Source of the DNA: Zopfochytrium polystomum
Taxonomy: Eukaryota; Chytridiomycota; Chytridiomycetes; Chytridiales; Chytridiaceae
Assembly: GCA_025765615.1 (NCBI GenBank)
Contig: JAIVFJ010000141.1
Location: 62,001-126,000 of the forward strand
DNA length: 64,000 bases
Reading direction: 5' to 3'
The notes under the pieces were generated by a model that saw nothing but the letters and a program-made list of their open reading frames with translations, did not search any database and was not told where the DNA came from. Positions within the stretch are counted from its first letter, which is position 1, and each line of letters starts with the position of its first letter. The translations under genes and the position numbers were made by a program. Shown piece by piece: positions 48,201-59,361 of the stretch.

Positions 48201-48833
48201 TCCGAGGCACCTGGACTACGGATTATTCTACAGGCAAAGCCACAAGCCGCTACGGCTCTTCACAAACGATGCCCTTGAACCAGCTGCATTCGCTGATGCA
48301 TCCTATGGGGGCCAGCCTGGAGACTGCACATCACGCACTGGATATGTCTTTTTCCTCCTGGGTGCTGCTGTCTCTTGGGTCTCACACAAACAACATTGAG
48401 TATTGCTATCCTCCACGGAAGCAGAATACTACTCACTTTCTGAAGCCTTCCAAGAAGCACAATGGCTCCTAGCTATATTATCAGAGTTGCAACTCCCAGA
48501 CAGCAGCTGCTTAATCCTCAAGGACAATCTATCTGCAAACGTACTAGTGCTCAACCCTCTCACAAGTGCTCACACAAAACTCATTGAAAAACGTGCTCAT
48601 TTCCTCTGACAAGGTGTAGCCACTGGAGAGATCACTGTACGCTACATACCAACCAGTGACCAGATCGCAGATATTCGCACAAAACCACTCTTGACGTCTC
48701 AGCACCAGCGACTGACCTCGCTACTTGGCCTGTGACCGTGCTCAGACCGTTTGAACACCCTTTCAGTCGAAGTCTCAGATACTCACACACGCTTTGCATA
48801 ACAGGTGTTTCACCCATGGCCATCGAATAGGAG

Positions 48834-49243
48834 TGTAAGGTGGAACTGACTGGTTAGCAGCAAGAGGTACAAGATGGGCCTGAACGTATTGTGACTGTCA
48901 GTTATTGTTCTCACAATGCCCGTTGGAGAGCGAGCCACTGCCAATGCAGACCTGGGCGTTGGCTTGTGCTGTTGACAAATACTCCAAGTATTAAGTGGAA
49001 TGGAAGCCTCATGTTAAAAGGTTTCCTCTCCTCTGCTCAAGCAGATAATGTAGGAGAGGTTTTTGCCCTGTGCTGGTCACGCTGGCATAGCAACTATCAC
49101 AGCGTGCATATCATCATTGTGTATCAATTATTCATAACAAAGTTTTCTCTTTCTCTCCAAGTTGGGGAGAAGGACCACCCACAAACACACATCTCCACTT
49201 CATTCACTCCTTCCACTCAATCACTCAGAGTGGACTGTTTACA
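48834..49243 (+). repeat. Copia LTR (3' LTR of element 2)
   Basis: Starts TGTAAGGTGGAAC, preceded by a short purine tract, and ends GGACTGTTTACA. About 410 bp, with substitutions and small indels relative to 44877-45292. Confidence 0.93.
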
Positions 49244-49631
49244 ATTTGAAGATCAGATTGTATAAGTCACATAGGCACACTCAGCCAATTATCAACTTTT
49301 TGTTGTGAAACTTGGTACGCTCTTAGTACAAGTGTAAGGCATCATGCTGCAAAAAAGCGAACCGCACATGAAGGTCTGGAGCATAATAATACGTCTTTAT
49401 GACTAAAACTGCAAAAATTGGAGAAAAAACTTGCAATACTGACGAACCGGTGCAAAGCAACCGACTGCTGAAGTTCTGTTCCCACCGCCAAGAATAATCA
49501 CATGGCAGATTTGAACACTGGTTCGAACGTGGGTGTGTTCGAAGTACGAAAACGACTCCGTTAAGATCGCTTTCCGCCAGTTTTTACTTCCATATGGGTT
49601 CAACATCAAAAATGGCCTTGCAGAACCAGAG

Positions 49632-49725
49632 CGCCCGATGTGGGGGTCGAACCCACGACCTTAAGATGTCTTTCGGAGCAGTCCAGATAAAAGTCTCACG
49701 CTCTACCAAACTGAGCTAACCGGGC
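49632..49725 (-). tRNA. tRNA-Lys (UUU) with 20-nt intron
   Basis: On the minus strand the sequence folds fully. The acceptor stem GCCCGGT pairs with ATCGGGC; the D-arm is GCTC...GAGC; the T-arm is GTGGG-TTCGACC-CCCAC. The anticodon stem TGAGA pairs with TCTTA, and the loop starts CTTTTA, giving anticodon TTT. A 20-nt intron follows position 37, the canonical site. The discriminator base is G. An internal B box (GGTTCGACCC) is present. It decodes AAA/AAG lysine codons. It sits just outside a copia LTR. Confidence 0.93.
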
Positions 49726-51635
49726 CGATGACATCACTCAATTAAGTTTTATCACAATCTTTTAATAAACAGGCTGCTGAGGGTGAGCTGTGGGATTGGT
49801 GGGATGGGTTTGTACTGTTATTTGAGAGAAATGTGAGACCACAAGTGATTGGGTAATCTTTTTCAAATTTGACTGAACATTCCTTGAGGGATGGGACAGG
49901 TCCCCCATCCCCCTTTTCATACCTTTTGAGAGTCTTCCTTGTCAAGACTCAAAGAAAGTTCCAGAAAGAGCAATTAGTAATACAATGATACCAATGATAC
50001 CAATGACAACAAGACAAGTCAGGAAAGCAAAGAAGGTTCCAGAAGGTTCCACAAGGTTCCATGAAGGAATGAATGTTCTAGAAGGTTCCAGAGGTTTCCA
50101 GAGGGTGATTTATCACACAACTGGTGTGCTGATGATAATTTTAAGAGCACATCTGTTGGAGTATACGCACATTGGTAGTACTTTATTCAAGATCTTCACA
50201 CTCCTCTGCGGGTATTTGAGCACTGTACGAGTGCTTGGTAAGGTTCCCGAGGTTTCAATCCACAGGCTGGACACCACATCATTGTGCGTTGCACAAGCAA
50301 TTTGATAGGAATTGATACAACAAAGGGCAAATCCAATTATGTGGACACACATAGACAAATGGAGCGGACATAGTAAATTTGCGATTTGCAAATAGTTCTG
50401 ACTATGTGTGGAACAGACATACTGGCACACCAGTAAGTGCGCATATGGCGCTTGCTTAGTGCTGAGGTTTGAATCCTTGCTGGTATTATGCTTTTGGCTT
50501 TGAGCCGAGCGTGTATGCCTTTTTAGAAAGTCGGTGGAGGCACCTTAGCTTCCCTACTGTAACAACAGATTGGGCATACACTTTTGTTCGTAATTGGACT
50601 ATCCTGGTGAAGCCTGGGCTTCGCAGAGCGCAGCTCAGCAGCCAACCATCAGAAACAATTGCTTACCTCTTGAAGGAGCAAATGGCGAATCTCAATCGTG
50701 AAGTCCTTGCAGTAGCGAACCATTGCCACTAAATTTTTACTGAGAGAAGTATCATTGGACTCATCAATAGTATCAAAGAAGAAACCTCCATTGGAGTCAG
50801 GTTCTGCAACAGTGGGTGCTCAAAAAAACCAAACTCACAAGCTTCTTTCATATCTTGGTAAGGCTGCAAACTGCCAGATACAGAGCGGATATTGATATAT
50901 CTGTATCTGTATCCGTAAATAGGATTCTGCGTGGGCTGATTTTTGGCGGATATTTGCTTTCAACTGATCTTTCTTATTACAGCAATGTTGCATTTTTCAA
51001 ATGGAATGAACTTTAGATCAATTAGGAAAGAAACTTGTGTAAGATTGGTTTTTTGTTTTTTCCCATATGTCGATTGGGACTTGTCATGGTGTCTGCAAAG
51101 GTAATCACTAAGTGGCAAAGTCGAAATTCAGGTTTGGATCAATTTCATTTCAAGTTGATGTCATTTTTCTCCAATTCTGAACAATACAACATACTCGGTG
51201 GATTGCTGCAAAGTAAGGCTCAGCGGTTTGGTTAGGTCCAGTTAGAGGCACCCTTATGCTGATTTTATCCTGTACAATATCCCATAGCCTAGAAATGTGC
51301 AAAACCTGCAAACCCTAACCTTCTTACCCAGTTTCTAACCTAACCTAAGCTGTTTAAATTACAGGGTTATAGTTGGAAACTTCTTAAACTGAACCAGCAG
51401 GTTAGAGATTTTTCAGGGTTCACAAGCAATGCTCTTCCCCTCCTTCAGCTCTGCAAAGCAGTCTACCGTGCACAGCTTGCTACAGCTGCATCCCTTAGTG
51501 TTGAAGTTGTAGTGTAGAAGGTGAGTCAAGGTGGCGTCACAAGAAGATGGAAGGGTCGAGGCTGCGAAGCGAAGCAAGTGGCCGAGAGGTAGAAGAAAGA
51601 AAGGATACAACTGAAGTTTGAATCGAGGACTTGTA
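49726..51635. other. Intergenic, AT-richer, with GAAGGTTCC repeat
   Basis: Apart from the heat-shock-element-like repeat, no coding sequence is recognised. An AACCCTAACC-type motif occurs once near 51310-51325 but is not repeated. The base composition is more AT-rich than in the gene-bearing arms. Confidence 0.5.
50031..50104. promoter_or_regulatory. Array of heat-shock-element-like GAA/TTC units
   Basis: Imperfect decamer repeats AGAAGGTTCC produce perfect TTCnnGAAnnTTC arrays (ggTTCcaGAAggTTCcac) and more spaced GAA/TTC units; another TTCCAGAA occurs at 49959-49966. This is the consensus bound by heat-shock factor trimers, but no downstream gene is seen, so it may be only a minisatellite. 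Confidence 0.4.
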
Positions 51636-52938
51636 CAGGGGGGGGACAAAAGTTCTGGGCACTTGCTGTGCCACCAAAATTTCGCTCAATATGAGCCATC
51701 CAATTCCACAAAACTTAATTGTATTTCAAGCAAAAAGAATGTGATGGTTCGAAAGTCTGGTCAATAGTCTGTTGGCCCTCCATCGCTCTCAATAGTAGCT
51801 TGCATCCTTGCAGGCATACTCTTCACTAACGCTTGGAGGGACTGGGGTTCAATTTCCTGCCAAGCTTTTTGAACTGACGTTTTCAACGCCTCAAGGCTAA
51901 GCGGTCGGTCTACTGATACTTGATCTTTAAGTCAAGCCCAGAGATTCTCTATGGGGTTCAAATCCAGGCTTTGAGCAGGCCAGTTCATGACAGGCATGCC
52001 CTTTTCTTTGAACCAAGCTTTAACTTTCAGGGCTGACTAAGCTGGTGCATTGTCATGATAGATCAGGCTGTTCTCAGGAAACTCCTTGTTGGCATTCTGT
52101 TCATCCAAATATTCAATAAAGACTTGAAGTTGACCATCCAAAATGTCAATATACTGTGAGCTGTTCAGTCGCCTGTCAATGAATGCATAGCTTCCAGCAA
52201 TTGAACCACGGAAACAAGCCCAAATTGAGAATGACTGGCAGCCACTCTTCACTGTTGCTTGAAGACATTCTGGTTTGAGCTTTTCACCTGCACAGCGCCA
52301 AACACGGACCTGCCCATGCACTCCAGTCTCAAAGCTGGCCTCCTCAGTCCAAATTACCTTCTCCCACTCTTCAACAGACCACCTGACATGCTCCTTAGCA
52401 AATTCAAGCCGTTTACGTCGATGCTCTGGCTTGAGATAGGGCTTTTTAGCTGCAAGACAGTTGAAAATCCCCTCCGTGTGAAGTACTTGTCGAACAGTCC
52501 TCGTTGAAACGGGATTGTCACAAGCGGAATTCAACTGATTTGCAAGGTTGCCAAGTGTTTGCCTTCTGTTTGATGCAGATCCCTTTGTAGCTCGAACCAA
52601 ATAATGGCGATTGTTCTCTGAGAGCTTGTGAGGCTGTCCAGAACGGGGCAGGTGAGTGAGACTGCCAGTGTTCTCATAGCGCGCAATTATATCCTGGACT
52701 GTTGACTTCTGTACAGTTGTGTCATTGGCGATCTCACAGGTGCTCTTCCCGTTGTTGTGCATCGCAATCAGCGTCTTGCACACGCCATGATCATTCTTCA
52801 CTCTCTTTGCTGTCCCCATGTCAAATCTTGAGGCGATTGCTCCAAGTTTGGTGAGATCGTCAATGGGGCAGTGCAGATCAACGAGCTGGTGGCGGCGGGT
52901 GGCACAGTGGTGCCTGGAAACTTTTGTGCATGGTCCCT
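51636..52938 (-). mobile_element. Tc1/mariner element, inactive
   Basis: Related terminal inverted repeats lie at 51636-51675 (starting CAGGGGGGGGACAAAAGTT after a TA dinucleotide) and 52899-52938; both share ACAAAAGTT and CTGTGCCACC cores. The right end is degenerate and lacks the flanking TA. Between them lies one transposase pseudogene on the minus strand. Confidence 0.85.
51761..52819 (-). pseudogene. Tc1-type transposase pseudogene
   Basis: Starts at ATG 52819. The N-terminal helix-turn-helix region (STCEIANDTTVQKSTVQDII; LPRSGQPHKLSE) is followed by the catalytic domain. VIWTEEASFE has Glu where the first catalytic Asp is expected. YHDNAPA carries the second Asp and is followed at once by TAG. 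The next frame-consistent part contains the WPAQSLDLNPIENLW box with the third acidic residue, then a TGA after NLWA, ending near 51761. Two in-frame stops and a replaced catalytic residue make it inactive. Confidence 0.9.
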
Positions 52939-53439
52939 TTGGGGGCTCCTCTTAAGGGGCCACAGGTGGGGAATGCAGCTGGCCCCACCACCGACTGTGT
53001 GATGCTGCTGGCTCTGTGTTGGAGTGAGGATTACAGGCACTCGCCGGCTGCAGAGGCGACGGCGGTGGCGTTGTCCACCCTGCGAGGGTGTTGGCACACC
53101 TGAGAGTTCGATCTAGGAGTGCCTGCCTCAGTCCTATTGCTGTGAGAGTGCGATGTGTGAGTATGAGTGCGATGCGATAAAGCCTGCTGGTTGAGTGATT
53201 GTGCTGACACAGCCCAGCAGGGTGCGTGAACAATCGCAGGTGTTTCTGCATGCGAGTTCCCTGCAGGCAACCTTCCAACCCCTACATAGTCGACTCCCTT
53301 CTCTCACTCCCCCACGTTGCTGGCGACAACGAGGGCTCCTGCAGCACCGTCTGCGACAAGGGGAGCTAGGTTGCGCCCTGTCCGTCCCACTGCTATAAAC
53401 TGCTCCTGTTGTATTTGAGATTAGGTTCCCGAGATAAAA
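52939..53439. other. Intergenic or TE-derived DNA, no gene
   Basis: Fills the gap between the Tc1 element and repeat R1 copy 2. A TATAAA occurs at about 53394, upstream of R1, and could be an LTR promoter. Confidence 0.4.
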
Positions 53440-53752
53440 ACCCCCGTTTCCCTCTTCTCTCTCTTTATTGTGCAGTTGTGTTGCACCCTCTGGAGCGCCC
53501 TTCCGTTTCCCCTCACACCGGCCCACAGCCATGCAAGTAATCAGTGCTCTCACACTGATCCTTCAGAGAATTGTCCCTCTGAATGTTCATTCTTTGTGTT
53601 TGAGACCCCTGTTAGACAGATCAGTAGGGATACTTTGTGGATTAGGCAAGTAGTAGGGTTGAAACACCCCTACACAACAGCCCAATAAAGTTGTCTTTAG
53701 CCTAGTATTTGCTTTCCCTCACTCTAGGGCCTAGATCCCAGGGTCAAAGGAG
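53440..53752 (+). repeat. Dispersed LTR-like repeat R1, copy 2
   Basis: Counterpart of 41583-41830, with the same order of conserved blocks (TCTCTTTATT, TTGCACCCTCTGGAGCGCCC, CTCACACC, ACAGCCCAATAAAG, TTTAGCCTAG, TTGCTTTCCCTC). It is in the same orientation 12 kb away. Confidence 0.7.
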
Positions 53753-53759
53753 TGAGTAT

Positions 53760-56020
53760 AGTCTCACACCTGTCTCTGACGTACCTTGGCCTGTCTGCCT
53801 CAGCCTCCTGCCCGATCTCCAATGCCCTCACATCTTCTTTTTTGAACAACCCCTCTCTGCTTCACTGAAACCCTTGGCATTCTGTGGCCGAAGGAAGGCC
53901 AAGAAGTCGCTCCGCAACCTCTACCATTCCCTCCGCCCCCATTTTGATACCATTCCTACACTTTGCTCCTGCCAATTTTACAATATCCCTCCTCACCGCC
54001 GCCCTTCCAACACCTTACCTACCCTCTCTATCCCATCAGAGGGTCCCACTCCTGCCCCTTTGCCAACCCCATCCCTTTTCTGCCCCTCCCATCCCCCTCC
54101 CTCACCCTCGATACTGGTGGATCCCTTCACGACACAGGCTTCATTGCCGCAGTGGTAGTCTCCCTCGACCCTCCCTTCTCCTTTGCTGTCGCGCTTCCCC
54201 CCATTGCCTCTTCTTCCGCTTCAGCAGAGCTTGTTGGCTTTCTCTCCACCTTGACCTCCACACTCCACCTCCCTAACACCCTCTCTATTCAACTTGACAC
54301 CAGTTCTGTCATCACCACATACAACTGCCTTTTCTCACAATGTTGAGATTTGAGCCTAGGAAGTCAGCTTCCTATGTCAACAGTGGCCTCGTCGCTGTCA
54401 CTGATGCAACTTACACTAAGTCGGGTAAGCCAAAAGGCCTAATATGAATCCAATGAAAAGAGTTAGGTGAAGACAGCGGTGATTCTAGCTTTGCTTTCCA
54501 TGGCTTCACTGGCAAGGACAATGCGATTAGAATCACACTCAATGGGTTCAGAGAAATGTTGAACTGGGGCAGCTCACAGCAGCTCCAGGTCACCTGACTT
54601 TTGTCTGAACCAATGTTGAACCAGGGACTGGTTGATTTGAAATGCCCCTGATGATTTCAAATCATCTTTCTTCTGTGGGAAGACTGGTCACTGGACACAG
54701 ACCTCTGGACAGACCTTGGTTGATTTGTTGCTCCTGAAGATTTCGAATCATTTTACCCTCTCTGTGGGGAGACCAGTGCTTGCACACTGGGCTCCACACA
54801 GAGCTTGGTTGATTTGAAATGCTCTGAATATTCCAAATCACCCTCCCTCTGTGGAAGGGGTTTACAACACCTCCCCAGAGCAAAGTCCTGTCTGAAGCAG
54901 TTTGCAACTTGTTCAGATAGGCAAAACAGGAAAACTGGTCAACCTCCCTGCAGGAGTATAAATTGGGCAGAGTTTTCTTCTTGAAAAAAAGGCACTCTCA
55001 CTCCAATTTGCTAGTCCCTGTCTAAAACAAGCTCTCTTTACCCACTTGCCCTTGGTCGCTTGCTACGCTCGCTCCCTTGTACAAGTTCTCAGTTCAAGCC
55101 TCGGTTCCTCGACCCTTCAACCTTCTTGCAACACCAGCACTCACAACATCGCCTTCTACACTGCAACTTCAACACACAACCACCCAGCCCAATTGCCTCC
55201 TTCTCTCTCGCCACCCTCAGTCCGTACCCCGCCCCGCCATGAATCCCCTCCTCGTTCCCTTCCACTCTCTCCTCCGCTCACTACTTGCTTCCCTCTGGGC
55301 CTTGGTTGGGCAGGTCCTCTCATTGCACGTTGGACCTCCCCGAACAGTGGTCCGGAACCGCAGCCACTCTGGTTTGGCCAGCAACAAGGCAGCTGATCAG
55401 CTCGCTTCCCACCTCGAATCTACCATGCCTGCAATTGACATCCTCTTCATCTCACAGGCCATCCTTCCAGCTTCAGCTTTCATTGGTGAGACAGCAGCCC
55501 TTGGTCAACTTTGTCAACAACTCCGCTGCTTTCATCAGCACAAATTTCACCTTAGCCTTTCCAAGTATAACTTCGCTTCTGCTATTCATGACACCTTTTC
55601 TTCTGTTTATTGGGAATCCACCTTTCTGGTTTTTCATTCTGGCATCTGCCCCTCTTCGTTTTTACGCTTCCTGCTTCACATTGTCGCAAATTCTGCCTCC
55701 AATTGTTTCCTGAATCCCTTCCCTCACAATTCCGCCTTTACTTCTGGTACCCTATTGTTTACCCCAACGTATCTTGTTGTCACTGCACTGCTGAGGCAGA
55801 GACTTTCTCCCACATTTTCCTCTGCCCTATTGCCCCTAAAAATTCGCTCGCATCCGCCCTCGCCACATGCTCCCCTTCCGACCCCTCACATCACATCCCT
55901 CACTCCCATGCTCCCTTTTGGCTTGACTTTCCTGAATTTTCCCGCTCTGAAGATGTACCACTCAACTTCCTTACCCTCCTTCGTGGCATCATCCCTCAGT
56001 CCTTTTACAATATCCTCTAA
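53760..56020 (+). mobile_element. Non-LTR retrotransposon remnant with RNase H, interrupted
   Basis: The first half of an RNase H fold lies at about 54110-54345 (DTGGSLHDTGFIAAVVVSL; SASAELVGFLSTLTSTL; LSIQLDTSSVIT). Its second half appears only at 55320-55425 (VVRNRSHSGLASNKAADQLA), then the C-terminal zinc-knuckle-like block typical of I/Tad-type LINEs (CCHCTAEAETFSHIFLCPIA) at about 55770-55830. Roughly 970 bp of unrelated sequence splits the RNase H. Reverse transcriptase and ORF1 are not recognised. Frames shift between blocks, so it is inactive. Confidence 0.65.
54629..54860. repeat. Three imperfect ~89-bp tandem repeats
   Basis: Units begin at about 54630, 54718 and 54807, each with GGTTGATTTG, then a short AAATC-containing palindrome-like stretch, then TCTGTGGG(G)A. 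They lie inside the segment that splits the RNase H domain. Confidence 0.7.
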
Positions 56021-57426
56021 AGTCGGGAAACCTTCCTCCCAACAATGCCGTTACTGCCCTTGTACGTACCTTTCACAACTTTCTCCTCGACGTCCATCAG
56101 GCACCCTCGTTGCGATGAGACCATTGACTGGGAATGCAACCACAGCATTACATCCTCTGACAAGTGCAGCCACCACCCACTACCTTCCCCCGCTCCGCCT
56201 CTTTACCTGGCAGTCCCGCTATACCTCCTCCACCTTCCCCAACTGCAAGTCCTGTTCCACCTGCTCCACCCTCCACTCCTGACTCCTCGCGCTCTCCCTC
56301 CCCGTGGATAGCTGCCAGCACTACTGCCTCTCCACGGCCTCAACCACCTCCACTTCACCGATGTAGACCACCTCGCGCTCCTCAATGCAATACATGTGGA
56401 TGCTACCACTCCAACAACTGTCCGCTTGATTGGCTCCTCTTGCGACGAGACAGCATTGCCTGGTGGCAACACCATCTCAGTCTTGCTGGACCAGCTCTTG
56501 GCACCCTCTGGATTTGCCGCAATGTCACTGTCTCCAACTCACCTCCGCGTGCAGCTCTCCTGCAACCTCCGCATCCTGTTTCCCCAGACATACACTGAGG
56601 GTTTCTGTCTCTCTCCGCTTTTCTGCTCCACTGCACTCTCCACCTCCCAACTCCACACACCCACTCTTTCCGCTGTCTTTTGACACTTTCCACAGGGCCC
56701 AGGACCCAAAGTTTCTTATTCCTTCTCTCTTTGTTGTCAAGTTGTTGTTCTCGCGTTGTTGACGGATGTCTTGTTGTTTATTTCTTCCTGGCGTGTAAGC
56801 GGATAGGGTGGCCTGTGTGCGGCAACACACTTGGTTCTGTCAAGGTTCTTGGCTTTCTGCCATACCTGTGTGGCATTTCACTCTTCCTGTCACGCAGCCT
56901 TCAGCTGCGTGGAATAATATAAAAAAAAATCGCATATCAATCACATTTGGCCTGGAACCGAACCTTTGCGTCTAAGGTATCCTTCAACTGCGGTATGGGG
57001 CATTGATCGAGACAAGGCAAGACTAATGTTGTTTTGCGGTTCTGTTTCAACTTCATCCTGAAACGTTTGGGCCACCAAATGAAAACAAATCTAAGAGGTT
57101 ACATCAAGCAAATGAGGCAACTTATGCGCCTGTCGTGCGTCCACAACGGTCCATAAGATACTCTGATGCGTCCACTGAGGTCGGTCCGCTCATAGCCATT
57201 TCGTTTTCCAAATGTAAAAATTTGTCCACTACCGGCATTTATCAAATTGCACTCATGCTCACACAACTCTCTCTCACAGCAAAAAGATCAATCAATTAGT
57301 CAGGTACCCCATCTCTAGGTATTCAAGCACTCTCCATTAATCACAAAAGAAAAGATGTGAGGCAACCAGACCCTACGGAACATGTAAAGACAAAGTAGCA
57401 CAAGTTGTCCCAATAACAATACAGGT
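56021..57426. other. TE-like or intergenic DNA, no gene recognised
   Basis: Several plus-strand frames are open at 56160-56760 (Pro/Ser/Thr-rich), possibly the tail of the preceding retroelement or another element. Nothing identifiable was found from 56900 to 57426. Confidence 0.4.
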
Positions 57427-57840
57427 TGTAAACAGTCTACTCTGAGTGAGTGAGTGGAAGGAGTGAATGAAGTGGAGATGTGTGTTTGTGGGTGGTCCTT
57501 CTCCCAAACTTGGAGAGAAAGAGAGAAAAACTCTGTTATGAATTATAGATACATGATGACGATATACATGCTGTAATAGTTGCTAGGCAAGCGTGACCAG
57601 CACAGGGTAACAACCTCTCCAATATTATCTGCTTGAGCAGAGGAGGAGGAAAACTGTTGACACCGGGTTTCGGTTCCACTTTATACTCGGAGTATTTGTC
57701 ATCAGCGCAAGCCAGCACCCAGGTCTGCATTGACAGTGGCTCGCTCTCCCATGGGCATCGTGAGAACGATAACTGGCAGTCACAATAGGTTCGGGTTCGT
57801 CTTGTGCCTCTTGCTGCTAACCATTCAGTTCCGCCTAACA
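57427..57840 (-). repeat. Solo copia LTR with 5-bp target site duplication
   Basis: Reverse-complement copy of the copia LTR family, with TG...CA ends intact. It is flanked by identical CAGGT at 57422-57426 and 57841-57845, the 5-bp duplication expected of Ty1/copia integration. No internal sequence is attached. Confidence 0.95.
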
Positions 57841-59028
57841 CAGGTTGGCTGCAAATACACTTTGAGAACGCCTTGGAAACTAGAGAACTGGGAATAATAA
57901 TAAGGGCCTAATCCTTGCAGTTTTATGACAAATGCACTCGTTTTTGCAAATAAAATCACTAGACTTATAAGTGAGACCTCAGTGAGGCATCACAGTGCGG
58001 GTACTGAGGGAACAAACAGTTACTACCAGAGTGGTGGGATGGACAGGGTATGGACTGTACCGTCCTTGCCGGTCTCGGGTAGTACGGGCACTGAAAACGT
58101 GCAGTTCGTCAGTTTCCCGTGGCTGGGCAGTAACTTTGAGCATTCCTCATATGGCCCAACGAAATAGGGGTTGGGGGTTGGGGGGAAGAAGTTAATGGCA
58201 AAGTGATGGGCTAGAATTGCGCAGACTGATGACACAGAAGTGTTGCTAACTTGCTGGTACGATTGGCTTGGAAGCGCTGAGGATTTCTCGCCTTGCTGGC
58301 AGAAACGGCGTGTGGGGCTTTTCAGAGTTGGAAATTTGACAATGGCTTTTAGTTAGCAGAACCATTTCGAAATTTTTTGCCGCGGAGCGGAGGTTGCTCT
58401 GAAGCTCGTTTTGGACCTTGTTCCAGAATGTCCTTACTCTTCATTTTATATGGAACTTGCGTAACGGCTGAATACCAACAGGTTTGCACAAAGAGACACA
58501 CGCTTAGCGGTGTGCACTCAAGTGGAACACCAGATTCGGTTTCGCCTTGCTCATGGTTCTTTTCATTTTGCATTGATAGTAGCTGAGATCATTTCTACCC
58601 CTCATTCCGTTTTTATCTCCTCTCCTCACCTCACACGTGCTCCTGCCACTCGACTTTCATCCTCCACCAACACTGCCTCATTCCCCCCCTTCCCCCCTTT
58701 TCAACCACTCCTCGACGAACAAAAAATAAACGAAGAAGGCGGAGGGCAAATGAGGATGAGGGGATACAAGGAAATCGAAAACCAACAGGGGGGAGGGTGT
58801 GCTTGTCAAGTAGGTGAAAGGCGAATGCGGTGCGGCACCAAAGAAGATTCCACCGATTGAGCCCCGTCGCCCCAACTCACCAACAAAGCAGTCACCCGTT
58901 GTACACGGCCATTAACACAAGTGGGGAAACTGGAAACAAAAAAAAGACTAAAAGGAAAACGCGATGTAGGAAAGAGCATTTGCCCACTCCTTCGAGAGCC
59001 TTGGTTTATTGGCGTACGGGCACGTTCA
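57841..59028. other. Intergenic, no gene recognised
   Basis: 3' flank of the Sec61-beta gene and solo LTR flank. Short open frames only. Confidence 0.5.
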
Positions 59029-59361
59029 TCAGGCTCGGGTGTACTTTCCAACAATGTGGAGAATGAAGACGGACGCGATGAAGGTCAGGCTGCCGACGAG
59101 AACGACAACAGGATCGCTGAGTGGAAACATGATCGGTCCATTTCACAAACGAGTGAGTGTTGTAAAAAAAATTAGCTTCCCTCTAATGTCGGCATCGCAG
59201 TCATTCACTACTTACACGCGGATTCCCGGAGAGTCATCGGTGTAGATCTTCATCATGCCACCCTGGCCAGGCGTCGGGCGACCGCCCGACGCGGACTTTG
59301 AGGCGGCGGCTCGGCGGCGAGGGCCAGCGGCGGTGATTTTTGGAGACAATTGGCTGTCGGA
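59029..59361 (-). CDS. SEC61B: Sec61 translocon beta subunit (first exon unresolved)
   Basis: Two exons, 59216-59361 and 59029-59116 (GT-AG, Val codon split), give 77 residues: SDSQLSPKITAAGPRRRAAA, a basic Gly/Pro-rich cytosolic part, the family hallmark GGMMKIYTDDSPGIRVDP, then one C-terminal membrane span (VVVLVGSLTFIASVFILHIV) and GKYTRA. This is the tail-anchored beta subunit of the ER Sec61 protein-conducting channel. The 5' acceptor (CATTGCAG) shows that at least one upstream exon supplies the initiator Met; a very short exon is likely, but several candidates exist, so it is left open. The total should be near the usual 80-100 residues. Confidence 0.93.

Larger units (their letters stand above)
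44877..49243 (+). mobile_element. Ty1/copia element 2 with two LTRs (degenerate)
   Basis: Bounded by LTRs 44877-45292 and 48834-49243. Between them are a gag-like stretch (about 45380-46100), then a junction into the integrase C-terminus (QHTRTGRIPFEYYQGRKPN, LGIFGCLIVTLNNEY, about 46190-46560), reverse transcriptase (FKWVYAYKLDPFGWLKRWKA; MDVNTAYLYTFLKEV) at 47200-47990, and RNase H (PAAFADASYGGQPGDCTSRT; STEAEYYSLSEA) to about 48730. Protease and the integrase core are deleted, and stops interrupt the frames. The RT active box reads FVDN instead of YVDD. The two LTRs differ at many sites and the 5-bp flanks do not match, so the element is old or recombinant. Confidence 0.88.

Noticed and set aside
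51300..51360. Telomere-like AACCCTAACC motif
   Set aside because: Occurs once, is not tandemly repeated, and lies in mid-contig.
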